The notes: generated from the sequence alone by a model not told the origin. Counted from the stretch's first letter, positions 1 through 12,454 are shown. The stretch is 64,000 nucleotides of DNA from Plantago ovata (GCA_028274465.1 CM051456.1:13853745-13917744); one strand, 5' to 3'. Made by a program: numbers and translations.

Positions 1-200
1 GCTATTCATTTTCTCAATTTTTGTGCTGAAAAATCAGTTACATGCTCCAGTTTAGATTTGTTCTACTACATGTTATAGAGTTCGGTATTTTAGTTTAAAG
101 GATAAATTAATTTAGCTTGGCCTCTGCATAGACAATCCAAGATTTTGTCGGTTCATTAGTAAATCTAGTAAAGTATTACCCATTTATTTAATGCTATACT

Positions 201-295
201 TAGTCTATTACACCATCAAGACACATGATAGTGTATCTCACACATGTGGGATCCATATGTATGTGTCTTGGTGGTGTTGGTGGTGTAATAGACTA
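201..295. repeat. Short inverted-repeat (MITE-like) element
   Basis: The outer arms are near-perfect inverted copies beginning TAGTCTATTACACCA, followed by a second matching block AAGACACAT; the centre is short. About 95 bp, no coding capacity. Probably a small MITE remnant. A clear target-site duplication was not found. Confidence 0.55.
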
Positions 296-674
296 GTCTA
301 GCATCTCATATACCAGTATTACCGGTTAAATTACTGCAACTGACTGACTTAATTGTACCTATGTTAACTACTCTAAAAATTATTCACAATAAAAAAACTC
401 AACTGTTCACAATACAAGGGGTCCCTTTGTTAATTTGACAAAACTTGCAAATTTTCAGTTCTCACAATAAATTACATTACGCATGTTACACTAAAAAAAT
501 CCATACGATTATATCATGGAAACATAATTAAACATAATTTCATGCGTTGTTTATAAATAATTTGATTTAAAGTTAATATACAAAAATATTAAATTTTCGA
601 AGTTTTTATTAGAACTGAGGGACTATTAATAAAAAGTCTCACTTCATAACCGCTCGATTTCTAATCTGAATTGA

Positions 675-800
675 TTTTTTTTTTTTTTTTTTTGAAACGA
701 CAACAAATCTTTTATTATTAGGAGAGCATAAGGAATGCTCTAATAAAAACATTTACTCGGAACAAGCTCCAGATCACAAAGTACATACAAGAGCAAAAAT
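675..800 (-). repeat. Retroposon 3' end (minus-oriented)
   Basis: A 19-T tract (the complement of a poly-A tail) is followed by GAAACGAC and then a block containing AGCATAAGGAATG. The same arrangement recurs at 20727-20990, so both look like 3' ends of one LINE or SINE family inserted on the minus strand. No reverse transcriptase coding sequence is attached. Confidence 0.45.
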
Positions 801-1883
801 GTGATTGAATTTGAAAAATGCACCTAGGTCTAAATGTGATAGCCTTGATTTCGGTTGGATTGTTAGATTTTCAATTCAATTGACGTTTTTCGATTTTTAG
901 TTAGAAAAATAAAAGATAATAATAATGAAAAGAAAAATAATTTCCATTTTTCTAAGGTAGAGAAAAATTAGAAAAAATTAATTAGAAGGTGACGCGTGTA
1001 CACACAAAATGGAAAGTGTTAGCTTAATTGCAGTGCGGATAAAATTTAAACTGAGTGGTGATTCGGTCATTTCATTACGTTATTGTAGTAGTACTTTAAA
1101 TAGGATCAATACATGATGTGTTACGTAAATGTTATCACACAAATATATTGTAAAATACTTTATTTTAAACGATTTAGGTTTGACGAGAATTAAATGTTCA
1201 TTGTCTTAGATGCATAGGGTTTACCTTTGTGTACAACTTTTGAAATACTTAAGACCTTACCAGTTCAAAAAGATGCCGTATAAATTAAGTTTATAAGGCT
1301 AATTAAGAATTGTTTGTAGATCAACTAGTGGAAAACATAACTAACATACTTGTGAGTTTTTGTTTTCCTACCCTAACACAAGGATGTGAAAAGCAGTTGT
1401 GGCTAAAGTTTTAGCTAAAATTAGATTGCTGCAAAACATTACAAAACTTGTTCTACATGGAACATTGCATTGCATGTGGGAGAATTTACACGCCTTATAC
1501 TTTTAAATAAAAAAAATAAAGAAAAAATAAAAACAAATGCATTTAAATATTAAATCTATATGGGTAGATTAGTTAGTTAGGCGTGACCAAATTAATCAAA
1601 CCTGTGAACCAGAAGTTTCCTCTATCATTATTGTCATTGTTAATGTTACTCCAAGTACATATTTAAAATGTGAATTCAATTAATTTCTCCGAGAGTTGTC
1701 GGAGAAAGGTTCTACATTATTTATAAGAATCTAGTTCCACTCATCCACTGACACCAACTTATAACTACATTATTCCTGTTTCCAGGAGTGCTTTACACTA
1801 ATCATCTCATCTTTATACAGTTATCACAACCTTTATTAATTAATTATAAAATGGTTGTTAATTACGTTTAATTAATTTTCCAG

Positions 1884-2661
1884 GTGAGGTATTGAAAGAT
1901 GGAGACAACAATGACCAGTACATACCAATCTATGAGGACAAAGATGGTGACTGGATGCTCCTCGGAGATGTCCCCTGGGAGTAAGTCCCTCTCTAATTCT
2001 TATAGCTCAACTCTACTAGGAGTATGATATGTTGTTTATGCGATTAATCGTTCACATAACATGTTTAGTTTGAAAATAAGTTCATGGGATTTATAAGCTA
2101 TTGCTAGACATAGCCCTACAAGGGAAAACTTTATCTTTTACGTTTAGAAGAGAAAAGAAAAGCTGAATTTTTTATAAGAATTGCAATGAGTAAAGAATCT
2201 TAGCTAATTAGAGGGATTAAGATTAATTAGGGTGTGTAATTGAAAAATGAAAATTAATGTGATAATTGCCGACACACTCGAATAAATTTTAGGTAGCTAG
2301 CCTAGCAAAAGACAATGCTGAGTCAAGTCAGACATGAATGCGTACGTACGTTAATTTCCTAGGACCACCATGATTATAAAGAACCTTCCTTTGAATTTAT
2401 CTCCTCCAACCATTCTGTCGGAATTTCGAGTCAGCAAAAGATCTAAAATTAACACTAGTGCTGATTATGAAATTACTGTATATCGTAAAAGTATACTATA
2501 TAATACGAGTCGGTCCCTAACTAACGTGTACGAGTGGTTTTACTCTCAGGATGTTTACGGGATCATGCAAAAGGCTGAGGATCATGAAAAAATCGGATGC
2601 TAAGGGGACTATTGGACTCCAGGCAAAAGACCTTCTCAAGGGCCTTTCAGAAGAAGAATGA
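1884..2661 (+). CDS. Aux/IAA transcriptional repressor, last two exons (5' end outside window)
   Basis: These exons encode the C-terminal half of the PB1 domain (classic domain IV) of an Aux/IAA protein, the auxin-degraded repressors that bind ARF factors in the nucleus. Exon 1884-1980 encodes a segment ending [17 protein letters not shown]. Exon 2550-2661 continues [19 protein letters not shown] and ends at TGA 2659-2661. The acidic DKDGDW patch that interacts with the basic face of partner PB1 domains is intact. Splice phases fit: the Glu codon is split at 1980/2550, donor GTAAGT, acceptor CTCTCAG. The tail after SCKRLR (about 28 residues) is of normal length. Domains I-III and the degron cannot be seen. 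A second Aux/IAA gene on the same strand starts 7.5 kb downstream. Subfamily cannot be assigned from the C-terminus alone. Confidence 0.88.
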
Positions 2662-3190
2662 CCAAAAAATGGCACATGAATTCGTCAAATGTGATCATCA
2701 AGAATTAGGGAGGATTAATTAAGGGTTTATGAACAGAGTTCATGAGGCCCTTTAGTTATACCTACATATATATACGTCCTATATGCAATATTTGTAGTAT
2801 TAATTATATACGTCCTAGTTTTGAATATATATTTTGGATGAAATGTACAACTTATATATCTGCATAAGATCAAATCCTTATGCATGTTTGTTCCAGATTC
2901 CTTCCTCTCTATTACTACTACGTTTTTGTCTAATTAAACTTCCATCCGTGTATGTGTGCGAACATATGGACATGTAATTTTTGTACTATTGTGTCATAGT
3001 ATTATATATTGTGCTTGTATTACTTTTTTTTTTTATGCATGTAGTATACATTTTAGCAGGTGAATTTCGTAAACTGCTCTTGTAACTAGACCCATTTAAT
3101 TTTGAATAAGAAATGAGTTTCAAATGCGTTCATGAAAAGACAAATATGCCCTTTTATATGTAAATTTTACTGAGAAAATGATTGGATTTA

Positions 3191-3318
3191 GGCTCTGTTA
3201 TTTTCATCTGAAAATTGATTAAGTTCAGTTCAGTTCAGATTTGCCTAATAATATTTTGTACTACAAATAAGTTCAGTTTAGATCAGTTCAGACTTTTTCA
3301 GACAAAGAGAACAAAGCC
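3191..3318. mobile_element. Tourist-like MITE (128 bp)
   Basis: Terminal inverted repeats begin GGCTCTGTTATTTTCATCTG and end with the complement (CAGACAAAGAGAACAAAGCC). It is flanked by TTA on both sides (3188-3190 and 3319-3321), the target preference of PIF/Harbinger elements. The interior carries GTTCAG subrepeats. The same family recurs in this window at 3366, 4818, 7285 and 24842. Confidence 0.75.
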
Positions 3319-3365
3319 TTACTGTTTTAAGATATTATGGGGGTAACCACCGCGACACCCTCTAA

Positions 3366-3772
3366 GGTTCTGTTCGTTTCACCTTAATTTCAGTTTTATT
3401 AAGTTCAGTTCAGTTTTGTAATGCCCCGCATCCCACATCGCTTAAGAGTGATTGGAATAAAGGGTATATATGTTAGACCACCACTCTCACATGGTATGAG
3501 GCCCTTTGGGTGATTCCAAAAAGCAAATCCGTGTGGGCTCAGGCCCAAAGCGGACAATATCATACTGTTGGGATGTGTGTGGGTCCGTCCAGGAGTAACC
3601 ACGCCGGCCGGATTGGTCGGGTCGTTACAAGTTCAGTTCAGTTCAGATAAATTAAGTTCAGTTCAGGTTTGCTTAGTTAAAATTTATACTTCAAATAAGT
3701 TCAGTTCAATCCAGTTCAAATTAAGTTCAGGTCAGATAAGTTCAGAATTTTTCAGTTGAAACAAACAAAGCC
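3366..3772. mobile_element. Tourist-like MITE interrupted by a solo LTR
   Basis: Same family as the element at 3191: ends GGTTCTGTTCG and CAAACAAAGCC, interior rich in AAGTTCAGTTCAG. It is split by a 213-bp solo LTR (3417-3629). Without the insertion the MITE is about 194 bp. Confidence 0.6.
3417..3629. mobile_element. Solo LTR of a TRIM-like retroelement
   Basis: Begins TGTAATGCCCCGCATCCC and ends GTCGTTACA, giving TG...CA termini. It contains a TATA-like GGTATATATG and is flanked by AGTTT and AGTTC, a 5-bp target duplication with one mismatch. No internal retroelement domain is present, so it is a solo LTR left by recombination. A diverged relative (CCCACATTGCTTAAG) is at 30480. Confidence 0.6.
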
Positions 3773-4817
3773 TCATAAAAGATTGTGGATTCATGTGTCA
3801 ACCCCACATTTTCTAATAGAGATAGAGAGTGTCACATTGGTATTGGTTAAGGCAATTTCAAGTTCTCATGCCCTGATTTATTTTTCTATTCTCATAGTTG
3901 AAAGAAAAAGTTGCAAAATGACCCAATGCTAATCAAATTCTAGAAAGAAAGAGCCTCCCTTCATCCCACTAGGGGTGTTCAGTGGCCCAAAATCGGACTG
4001 GACCTAGGATTTGCACACTTCCAACCCACACCGGCCACTAGTGTAATTGCAATCCGCCGTTGAAAATGTTAAGAACCACAATTTAGTGAATTTATATAAT
4101 TCATAGTGTTATTATTATTTTAAAAACACTAAAATAAATCAATAATTACTTTTAATAAACATTTGCAAATACTACGTTAAGGAAATTGAAAATAATCATT
4201 CTTAACGAGTCAAACTTATGCAAGATAAGCTCAATTCGACTTAGGTCAATTGATTGCAACCCTATTAGTAATTTTTGAAAATTGGCAAGTAGTAAAATTA
4301 TCCAAGTGATACAAACTGTGAGCGAAACATATGAATATCCAATGGCCCTCTACAATACATCCACAAAAGCCACTGAAATCTGCGCTAATTAATTTAATTT
4401 GTTTTAGTTTCTCCAAATGCAGGTTCGATGCTCTTGGTACATAATAGTCAAGCAAGATACTATGAACCTTTCTCTATATGCAATGAATCACAATCGCTTG
4501 CTTGCATGCTCCCTCTTATGTATCCAACCTCGAACTTTGTTAGCTGTCACAATACAACATAACCAATGACCTTGGCCTAATACAGTAGTCCTGATAATTT
4601 AGAACGAATTTTAGCTTGATCCAATTTTGATTCGATTTAAAAACTATTTTACTTGGTCAGGTCTGATGCGTATATACTTGGGATCAAAATTCATATAATA
4701 TTAGATTTTTCATTTTTTTATTTTTAAAAGCTCGGACCCGGACTGATCTGGTCCCATCCAGATCCGATCCAACCTAAAATGAAATAGATTCACCATCGAT
4801 CCGATCCGGGCTAATTA

Positions 4818-4957
4818 GGCTATATTCTTTTTATCTGGAAATTGATTATTTTAAGTTCAGTTCAAACCAGTTTAGTTAAGTTCAGATCAGTTCAAATGCA
4901 TTAAGTTCAGTTCATATCTATTTAGTTCAGTTCAGTTCAAATGAAGAGAACATAGCC
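4818..4957. mobile_element. Tourist-like MITE (140 bp)
   Basis: Ends GGCTATATTCTTTTTATCTG and GAAGAGAACATAGCC, flanked by TTA at 4815-4817 and 4958-4960. The interior is GTTCAG repeats. Same family as 3191-3318. Confidence 0.72.
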
Positions 4958-5689
4958 TTACTAGTAGTAGGCCTAAATGCAACCATTTGGTTTTGGAAAT
5001 CATAATTTCTTTATTTGCATAATAGCCACTAGGCGCATAATCTTAAATAAACTTTTGGGGCCAAATTGTAAATTGAAAATTTCAAGATAGGTAAATATCA
5101 AAATTGATAAAATTATTGTAAGGATAAAGAATAAGTGAATTTCAAACTTTAGAGGATAAAAATAACTTGGGGGCGGAGACAGGGGTGTGGCTGGGGAGGC
5201 GACTGCCACCTCAAAACTTTCGAACTTTTTAATTATCATATGTATATTTTTGTAAAATTCACATTTCACTACCCCTAAACTTTTTGTTTGTGTATTAATT
5301 TAATTAAATATCTTAACTTTCGAATAAATATATTATTATAATATATCTTATCACCTCGCAATTATTATTCGGGGCTCCGCTTAAAGCATATAGTAAAACC
5401 CAGACCACCCACTCTCTTTGTTGGTACGATGACTAAAAATATGCTTGGGTCACTCGTAGAACCAACCCCACTGGAAATCGATGTGAATTGGTACATGTTT
5501 GATTTCCAAAAAGAAAAAGAAAATGAAAAAACCTTATATTTAAATGAGTGAACATTTGCATGTTTTGCCAGTACTATTTTATGGATAGTGAAAATAATTT
5601 TTTCCTTAAACGGCAAATAATTCAATAAACATTGTAACACAAGATATCTTCGAGGGAAGTTTGGAGTTGCAAATTGCAAATAGAGGAAA

Positions 5690-6480
5690 CAAAAGAAAGC
5701 AAAACTCAACCACTATGCTAAACAACCACGAAACCACTAAATCAACGAAATGCCAAGGTCTTCAAAGCTTCCAAGAGAATCCCAAGGAATAAGAGTCACC
5801 AAGAATTTTGTAAGCACCCTGGAGCCCGAGAAGTAGTAGCACAAGTAAGAGCAAAGAAACAAGGGAGAAGCCGACCAAGCCAACCGAAAACAAAGCCATA
5901 CAACCACGGGAGCCTCAAGACACTCACACACACATCCGATGACCTCAAGTGCTCACCCTCCTACACTTTATACCAATAAGTCTACTTAAAAAGAGCAACT
6001 TTTAAGATAGGAACATCCAAAGCTCCATCAAACGCCTAGATCCATCCTTGTTAGTGCGGGATGACTACGTGAACCCTATCCCTCCTTTTAAGTACACATA
6101 ACCGGCAAGTGGCAAGTAATTTAAGACATGAAGAACAAAAGGAGGTAACGAGCAAGGCAACCACAAAAAAGAAAGACAAGACCTCAAGAAATTTAAACTC
6201 GGTCACAATGGTCAAAGTCCTTGAGTTAAAAACTCAGAGGGGGTCATCAACCAAAGCCAAATCCCCCACTTAGTCTACTCACCCGGATCAAGGCTCCTTC
6301 ACTCGAAAAGGCAAGAAGACACTAGGCCAACTCCCAACCGTCCCAAAAAACCCCTCCCTTCTTGGTTAATGAGGGAAACCTGAGTACCTACAAGAAATAG
6401 GAAGAGAACCACAAGATGAAAAACGTTAGCATAGAGGTTAGAGAAATCTTCTTTTTTGCCACCTTCTACGACCATCCAAA
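5690..6480 (-). repeat. Decayed retroposon-like block
   Basis: A stretch less A+T-rich than its surroundings, full of CAACCACNAA and CAAGG runs. In base composition it resembles the minus-strand 3' region at 20727-20990. No intact reading frame. Possibly the 3' part of an old LINE; the boundaries are approximate. Confidence 0.3.
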
Positions 6481-7284
6481 CGATTAAGTTTCAAGGCAAA
6501 AATAAATTTGTTATGCAATTACCAGATTCTGATCGACAATCAAACAAACAACAAGCCAAATTGCGAATCACAAACCAAATGAAATAGAGAACAACAGAAA
6601 GCAAAATCGAACACCAGAGATACGTGGTTCGGTCAATCGACCTACGTCCACGGGAACAAGTATGGAAATCTTATTGAGAGCTCAGTTACAGAGTACAGAG
6701 AATTCTAGATGAAGGTAAGCAAACAGAGATCTGCTACAACACCTATCTCCAGTAAACCCTAATCAATCGACTACAGGAAACTGTAACTGCTACAGAGAGG
6801 AATTGATTTGGGGCTAACGATGATCACTATCAAATGAACAGAAAATAACAATCAATCTATATCCAACTGCTTCCAACGTCGATCTGTGATTTCTGCGTCG
6901 GTGCAAAGCTACTAAAGGTAGTAACTGCTTTGCGTTTTAATCTGGACCGTAGAAACTTGGATTCAATCTTGACCGTCGGATCTGTTGCCCATTTGATTAG
7001 AACTAAAACCCACAAAATTGAATCACCTTATAGGCTATGTAATATGTTTGATGATGCATCCTGCTCTAAATGAGGACAATACAAATACAACTTCATACTT
7101 CATGGTATTACGCATGATTAAATTTTGTTTATTTGTCTATTTTGAATTTTTATCACCTAATTACAAAAAAAAATCATTTGGAGTTAATAATATTATTTCA
7201 TCACTACTTTTTACCTTTGATTTCATTTAAACCCTATACCTCCTTATTTTAAGTTTCAGTTTTATTTCACACAATCAACTTTAA

Positions 7285-7451
7285 GCCTCTGTTCTTTTCT
7301 GTTCTGTTCAGACTTGTTTAGTTGTATTTTATATTACAAATAAATTCAGTTTAGTTCTGTTCCATTCAGTTCAACACTTCTACTCCATTCAGTTCAGTTC
7401 AATTGAATTTAATTATGTTTATAGTTATGTTCAGACGAAAATAACAGTTTC
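7285..7451. mobile_element. Tourist-like MITE, degenerate
   Basis: Left end GCCTCTGTTCTTTTCTG, right end CAGACGAAAATAACAG, interior GTTCAGTTCAATTG repeats. Flanked by TAA-like trinucleotides. A diverged member of the 3191-3318 family. Confidence 0.5.
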
Positions 7452-9437
7452 TAACTCCTCCATATTTATCTATTTCGTATACATTAGTTAAATGTGATAC
7501 TCATCCGTTTTTTTAGATTCTTTACGTTTGCTTTTGGAACGGTTTTTTAGAAGGTTGTTATGATGAGTGTAGTGTTTGATTTAGTGGCATAACCCACAAT
7601 AAAGTTGTGAGATAGAACTTTGCCAAAAAAAAAATGTAAATAATTTAAAAAAACGGACAAAGAAATAAGTTTTTTTTTAATAAATTAATGCTAATTCTTA
7701 ACATTTTTTTTTAATAATCGAACCATTACAATTTCATAAGTAGCATTACAAAACTAGTAATAAACTATAAATAATCTCGCACTTGACGAGAATTGAACCT
7801 ATGACCTAGTGTCATGACACCTCAGTCTAGGACAAATGAATAAGTAAATAATCTAAAAAAACAGATTGGATTGGGTATCGGGTATGATTTGTATAGATCA
7901 TAACGCGGACAAAATATTTGGCACGAAGAGGGGTAAAGAGACACGTGGTTGTTGAAGATCCTGTGGTCCTGGTTTGAGCGAGCAAAGCAAGGAATTAATA
8001 TCCCCGACAACGCACAACAACAAGATCATATGATGGCCATCGTGTGTGGCCCGTTATGTCTGGATTGGGCAAATTTCTTCTTTGCTCTAAGCATTCACTG
8101 GTCTTTAATACTTTACACCTACTATATCCGTCCCATTAATAATCTACAGTTTATCTCGTAAAGTTAGATTTTAAACATTATATTAGTTTTAATTACACTA
8201 ATAATGACATTTAACTTTTTTAATAGTACTAGTTTTTAAAAAAATTAATAATATAAAAATCAATAAAGAGTGTGATTGGAAGACTTTTTTAGATAATTTT
8301 TTTTATAAAGTCTGATAAAATTATAAATATATTTGAATTATCAAGGATTAAAGGTAGTTATGGTTAAAAAAATAAAATGTTTTCAAATGATACATTTCTA
8401 ACGAATCGCCTAAAATGGCAATCACACATACAATACATTATTAGCATGACAAATTGAGTATTCTTTTTATTCCGTCAATGCCATCATTTATATGAGGGAT
8501 AAATAGTGTACTCGGAAAATTATTTAAGTAAAAGAATAATTAAAAATTGGTGTTTTTTTAGAAATTTCTATCAAATTGGTGTAAAATAAACACTTTCTTA
8601 TAAATTGGTGATACTCCTAATTTTAGTATTAATAAGGTTAGCTAAAATTCTACATTCTCTCCAACTAACCACAGTATATGACTTATCTCTTAATAAATCA
8701 AATTCAAATTAAAATATCAAGCATCATCACTCTCATTTAATCGTTTTATTTTCATCAAATTGTCTTCCCGTGATGTTTGTTTACAATTTGACATGAAAAT
8801 AAAAACACAAAACGCTTAATTGTAAAGGTGCTTGAATTAGAAGATGTTGATGCTTATCATTTTGTAAGGATGCTTGGAATTGGAGGATGTTAATGACGGT
8901 CAATTGTTAGATTGCTTGGAAATTATGTTGGATGCTTGGTGAAATAGGATAATTGTCCAGCAACAAGATCTAAGGAGACCGATATGATTTATAAACTAAT
9001 ACAACAAATAAACTAAAAAATAGAAATATGGGCTTCTTACATATAGTACCCTTGCTAATCCTTTTTATTACAGATAGACCCCCGTTAGTCAAACAATTAC
9101 ATCCACCTCCCTCACGAGTCGATTTAATTAAATGCAAACCCACGATCTTGACTTTTGGCGAACTAAATCAATAAAATACATTTTTACCCTTGGTCAAATA
9201 TTCAACTTTGACCGTGACCAAACAGTTCCAATTTTCATTTATTACACATTTGTCTCAAATCTTTTTAATTTCACCAATTTGACACTTATTAATTCGACAT
9301 AGGACATATAACTTTTTAAAATTTCAAAATTGCCTCAAATATTATTGCAAACTGAACCCTAATAATTTTAAATCTTAAAATTAACCCAAAAGGATTTTCA
9401 AAAAAATAAAAAAAATAATAAAAAAATAAATAAAAAA

Positions 9438-9515
9438 GAGCTGTACAGCTCGCTGGTACAGCTCCGACCTGATCGGAGCTGTAAAGCTCCGTTCAGGCGA
9501 GAGCTGTAAAGCAGT
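9438..9515. repeat. AGCTGTA/AGCTCC hairpin cluster
   Basis: A block of overlapping short palindromes (AGCTGTACAGCT, CTCCGACCTGATCGGAG, AGCTGTAAAGCTCC). It resembles the much larger AGCTCC array at 13741-14340 in composition and hairpin design, and may be the core of a smaller related element. Confidence 0.5.
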
Positions 9516-10058
9516 ACTAGCAGGCAGTGTAGAATGAATAGTAAAATACCACCTAAAGTTAAGTATTTTATTTGGAAGGGAACTGGAATGATGAATAAGT
9601 TATGTATATTCCGTAAATATTTAGGAATATTTAGTTAAAAGGTCAGTTGAGCCCGTTGAAACAATTTACATGTCTTTCCCGTTTTTATTTACTGGCTTTA
9701 ATCAACCTCACAACATCGGATGCATTATGTGTTTTTGAGCTTTGGTTCGTGTCATTCGGTTGGTGACAAAATATGATGGGGGCAGCACTATGAGTGAAAA
9801 TAATTTCCAGTTTGAAACTCTCCTTGAGTTCCAATCCAGTGTATCAACATCATCGATAAAGTTCAACTCACATTCCAAGTTTCAATGGAAGCAAATTACG
9901 GAACAGGGGACAGCACCAGACCGGTCGGTCCCACACCCACACGCAAATACACACAAACCCACTCGACACCAACGAATCAAAACCGCCCCATCCACGGACA
10001 CGTGTCCCCCGCCCACTGGTCCTTCAAACTCTTGCCGTCTCCTTCGATTCCCTCTTGG

Positions 10059-10066
10059 TATAAAAT
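10059..10066 (+). promoter_or_regulatory. TATA box of the Aux/IAA gene
   Basis: TATAAAAT lies 97 bp before the start codon at 10163, leaving a plausible 5' UTR of about 70 bp. A TGTCTC core, as found in auxin response elements, is at 10112-10117, but it is downstream of the expected start site and may be coincidental. Confidence 0.6.
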
Positions 10067-10162
10067 GAATGAAACCCCAATTCCCATTTCCCAACCCTCA
10101 TTTCATCACTCTGTCTCTTTCTAATCAACACTAGTAGTAACAGAAAATTTTCAATACCGGAA

Positions 10163-12454
10163 ATGTCTATGGAATCGGAATATTCCTCACCCGCCCTAAA
10201 AACCGAGCTAACCTTAGGATTGCCCGGCGGCGACGGATTGGCGGCGGGGTCGAAGCGCGGGTTTAAGGAGACGGTGGAGCTGAAATTAGGCGCCAATTCT
10301 GTAGATGAAGCGAGTTGTGATGTTGCCACCAAACCTCCTCCTGCTAAGTAAGTCTCCGACACTTTGTGCTTGAAGTGATTGTACATTGGTGAATCAATTG
10401 CTAATTGATTGTATGGTTTTATAATGGAAGTGGAATAAATTGATTTGGTTAATTTCTAAGTTATCTGTGTTTGTTGAATTAGGGGAATGAAATGTATGTA
10501 AATGACTGTGTGATTTCATAACGGAAGTGGAATAAATTAGATTGTTCACTGATTTGGTTAATTTCCTTTGTCATCTGGATTTGTTGCATTGGGGAAAGGG
10601 AAATAGTGTGCTCCATAGTCCATATAAATGAACAATATGCGAATCTCGCAGCTTTTGAAGTATCATATGAATTAGTCCAAAGGTGATAGTGATCAATGGT
10701 CATTCCTTAGTATAATATTCATCTATTTACATTAATGGATTAGGTTAGGAGTGAAAAATCCCGACTAAAGAGTGGCACCCCATTGAGAGATGCTTAAGCG
10801 AATTACTTGTGTTATACGTATTACCTGTTCGTGTGTGCAAATTAGGGAATGCACTTAACAACTGGTCCGGGTAGTGGACTCGTGCTCATATGGTCATTCC
10901 TAATATTTACTACTACTACTACTACTACAATAGGGAGTTACAAGGTGGGGTGCAGTGGAAGGGAGCTAGGATGGTGAAGTAAAGGTGCAGGTTCGATCCC
11001 TGGCAGAGGCATAAAGCGGTTTAGGTGTGGATATATAAAGTGGTTTAGAGTTTAGACTGTTTGTATAGGAGTAGTTGTAATATTTGCCGTTTCAAAAAAA
11101 AAAACAAAAAAAAAAAAACTACTACAATAAATAGGTTATGTAAACGTTACAACGTTTAACACGAGTCTTTTCCGTCTATTATTAATCTTAATCTTTTTTA
11201 ATCCTTTCATCTTCGCAAGTTTACCCACTGCTTTACATTCACCGGCATTCATGTGTGGATATTCAACTAAAATGTTCGAGGTGAAGCAACCATAAGCCTT
11301 GTAGGCAAGAGTTTGTAGGCACACGATTTCGCTTGATGGAAAATATGTGTTGTATCATGTATAGTTTTGTTTACTTATGGTATATTTCACTAGGTAAACT
11401 ATATTTCTCTCAGGTAATACGGTTAGAAATGCAGGGACTCGGTCCAAATTGAATTTCATATCGCAGTAAATTGTTTTGTTATTAGTTGTCAGTTGGGGAA
11501 TTGATAATATAGTTAGGTTGAGCTGTATCATTTCTATCTCAATGCGACAAGAATAATTTTCAGTGAATTGTTTGTTATTAGTTGAGGAATTGATAATATA
11601 GTTAGGTAGAGCTGTATCATGTGTATCTCAATGTGACAAGAATAGTTTTTTTCATTGTGTCAATTTACCTCTCATATTGACATTCTGCTGATTTTGTGTG
11701 ATGATTTTATAACATAGGGCTCAGGTTGTGGGGTGGCCACCAGTGAGACCATTCAGAAAGAACATGATGAAACGTGGAAAGTACGTGAAGGTGGCTGTGG
11801 ATGGGGCTCCATATTTACGGAAAGTGGATCTTGAGGTCTACTCAAGCTATCAAGATCTGCTGGCTGCTTTGGAAAACATGTTTACATGCTTTACCATACG
11901 TAAGTAAGTGTGTTGATCATGATTGACTCGTTTCCTAATAAATGTCTGGGGCTTGAATGTTGGGATTTGCTTTTCATTTTCCAGGTAATGTTCTTAATGA
12001 GAGGAAAATCATGGACCCTTCAAATGGGACAGAGTATTTGCCTGCTTATGAGGATAAAGATGGAGATTGGATGTTGGTTGGTGATGTACCTTGGAAGTAA
12101 GTTCTCTTCTCTGATTCGTTTGGCAAATTGAATCAATGGCTCGGTTTTGTCGGCTAATCACCAATTCTATTCCCTATTTGCAGAATGTTTGTTGAATCAT
12201 GCAAGAGGCTAAGGTTGATGAAAAGCTCTGAAGCCAATGATTTAGGTATACTGATTTAGAGAAACTGTCAAATACTTTTTTGAATTCTGGTTGCTATTTC
12301 ACACCTCGACTATCTCTGGTAGATTATCTATTTATCTGAGATTTCTACCATGACGTGTTGGAGAATTGCAACTAAAGTTCATTTTCTATACTTGTGTTTG
12401 TTTGACTGTATTGCAGCACCAAGAGCATGTTCAAGTGAATCAAGCACAAGTTGA
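10163..12454 (+). CDS. Aux/IAA auxin-responsive repressor, complete (5 exons, 192 aa)
   Basis: Nuclear repressor of auxin response: it binds ARF factors through its PB1 domain and is degraded via TIR1/AFB when auxin is present. Exons 10163-10347, 11718-11899, 11985-12096, 12184-12245 and 12417-12454 join in frame to 192 residues, with GT-AG borders throughout. Domain I carries the EAR repression motif LTLGL (residues 16-20). Domain II has the degron core VVGWPPV (65-71), so auxin-dependent turnover should be intact. Domain III (from about 83) has the basic Lys86 region and [11 protein letters not shown]. Domain IV has the acidic YEDKDGDW patch followed by SCKRLRLMK. The tail is short and serine-rich. 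Length matches small Aux/IAA proteins (IAA1-4 or IAA7/14/17-like); I cannot assign an orthologue. Intron 1 (1.37 kb) contains a SINE. A same-strand Aux/IAA gene ends 7.5 kb upstream, so the pair may be a linked, non-identical set. Confidence 0.95.
10933..11117 (+). mobile_element. tRNA-derived SINE in Aux/IAA intron 1
   Basis: A 185-bp insertion flanked by ACTACTACAATA direct repeats (10921-10932 and 11118-11129). It has a pol III B-box-like GGTTCGATCCC, a body ending GTAGTTGTAATATTTGCCG, and a poly-A tail. Related 3' ends occur at 38640-38739 and in the SINE at 47535-47688 and 61988-62215. Confidence 0.78.

Larger units (their letters stand above)
1..1883. other. Intron or upstream DNA of the Aux/IAA gene
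   Basis: A+T-rich DNA ending in a splice acceptor at 1882-1883. No Aux/IAA domain I, II or III coding sequence is visible, so the earlier exons lie left of the window or this is one very long intron. Two repeats are embedded: a small inverted repeat (201-295) and a T-tract retroposon end (675-800). Confidence 0.6.
2662..9730. other. Intergenic, repeat-rich spacer
   Basis: No supported gene. It holds several MITEs and a solo LTR (listed separately), a retroposon-like block near 5.7-6.5 kb, and at 6600-6700 a short motif (ACGTGGTTCGGTCAATCGAC followed by CTACGTCCACGG) that resembles sequences often seen in plant retroelements; I could not delimit that element. The open frames in this stretch are short and carry no recognisable motif. 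Confidence 0.6.

Noticed and set aside
9742-10351. Several overlapping frames before and over Aux/IAA exon 1
   Set aside because: Only the frame from 10163 has Aux/IAA motifs; the others are upstream or antisense without recognisable features.
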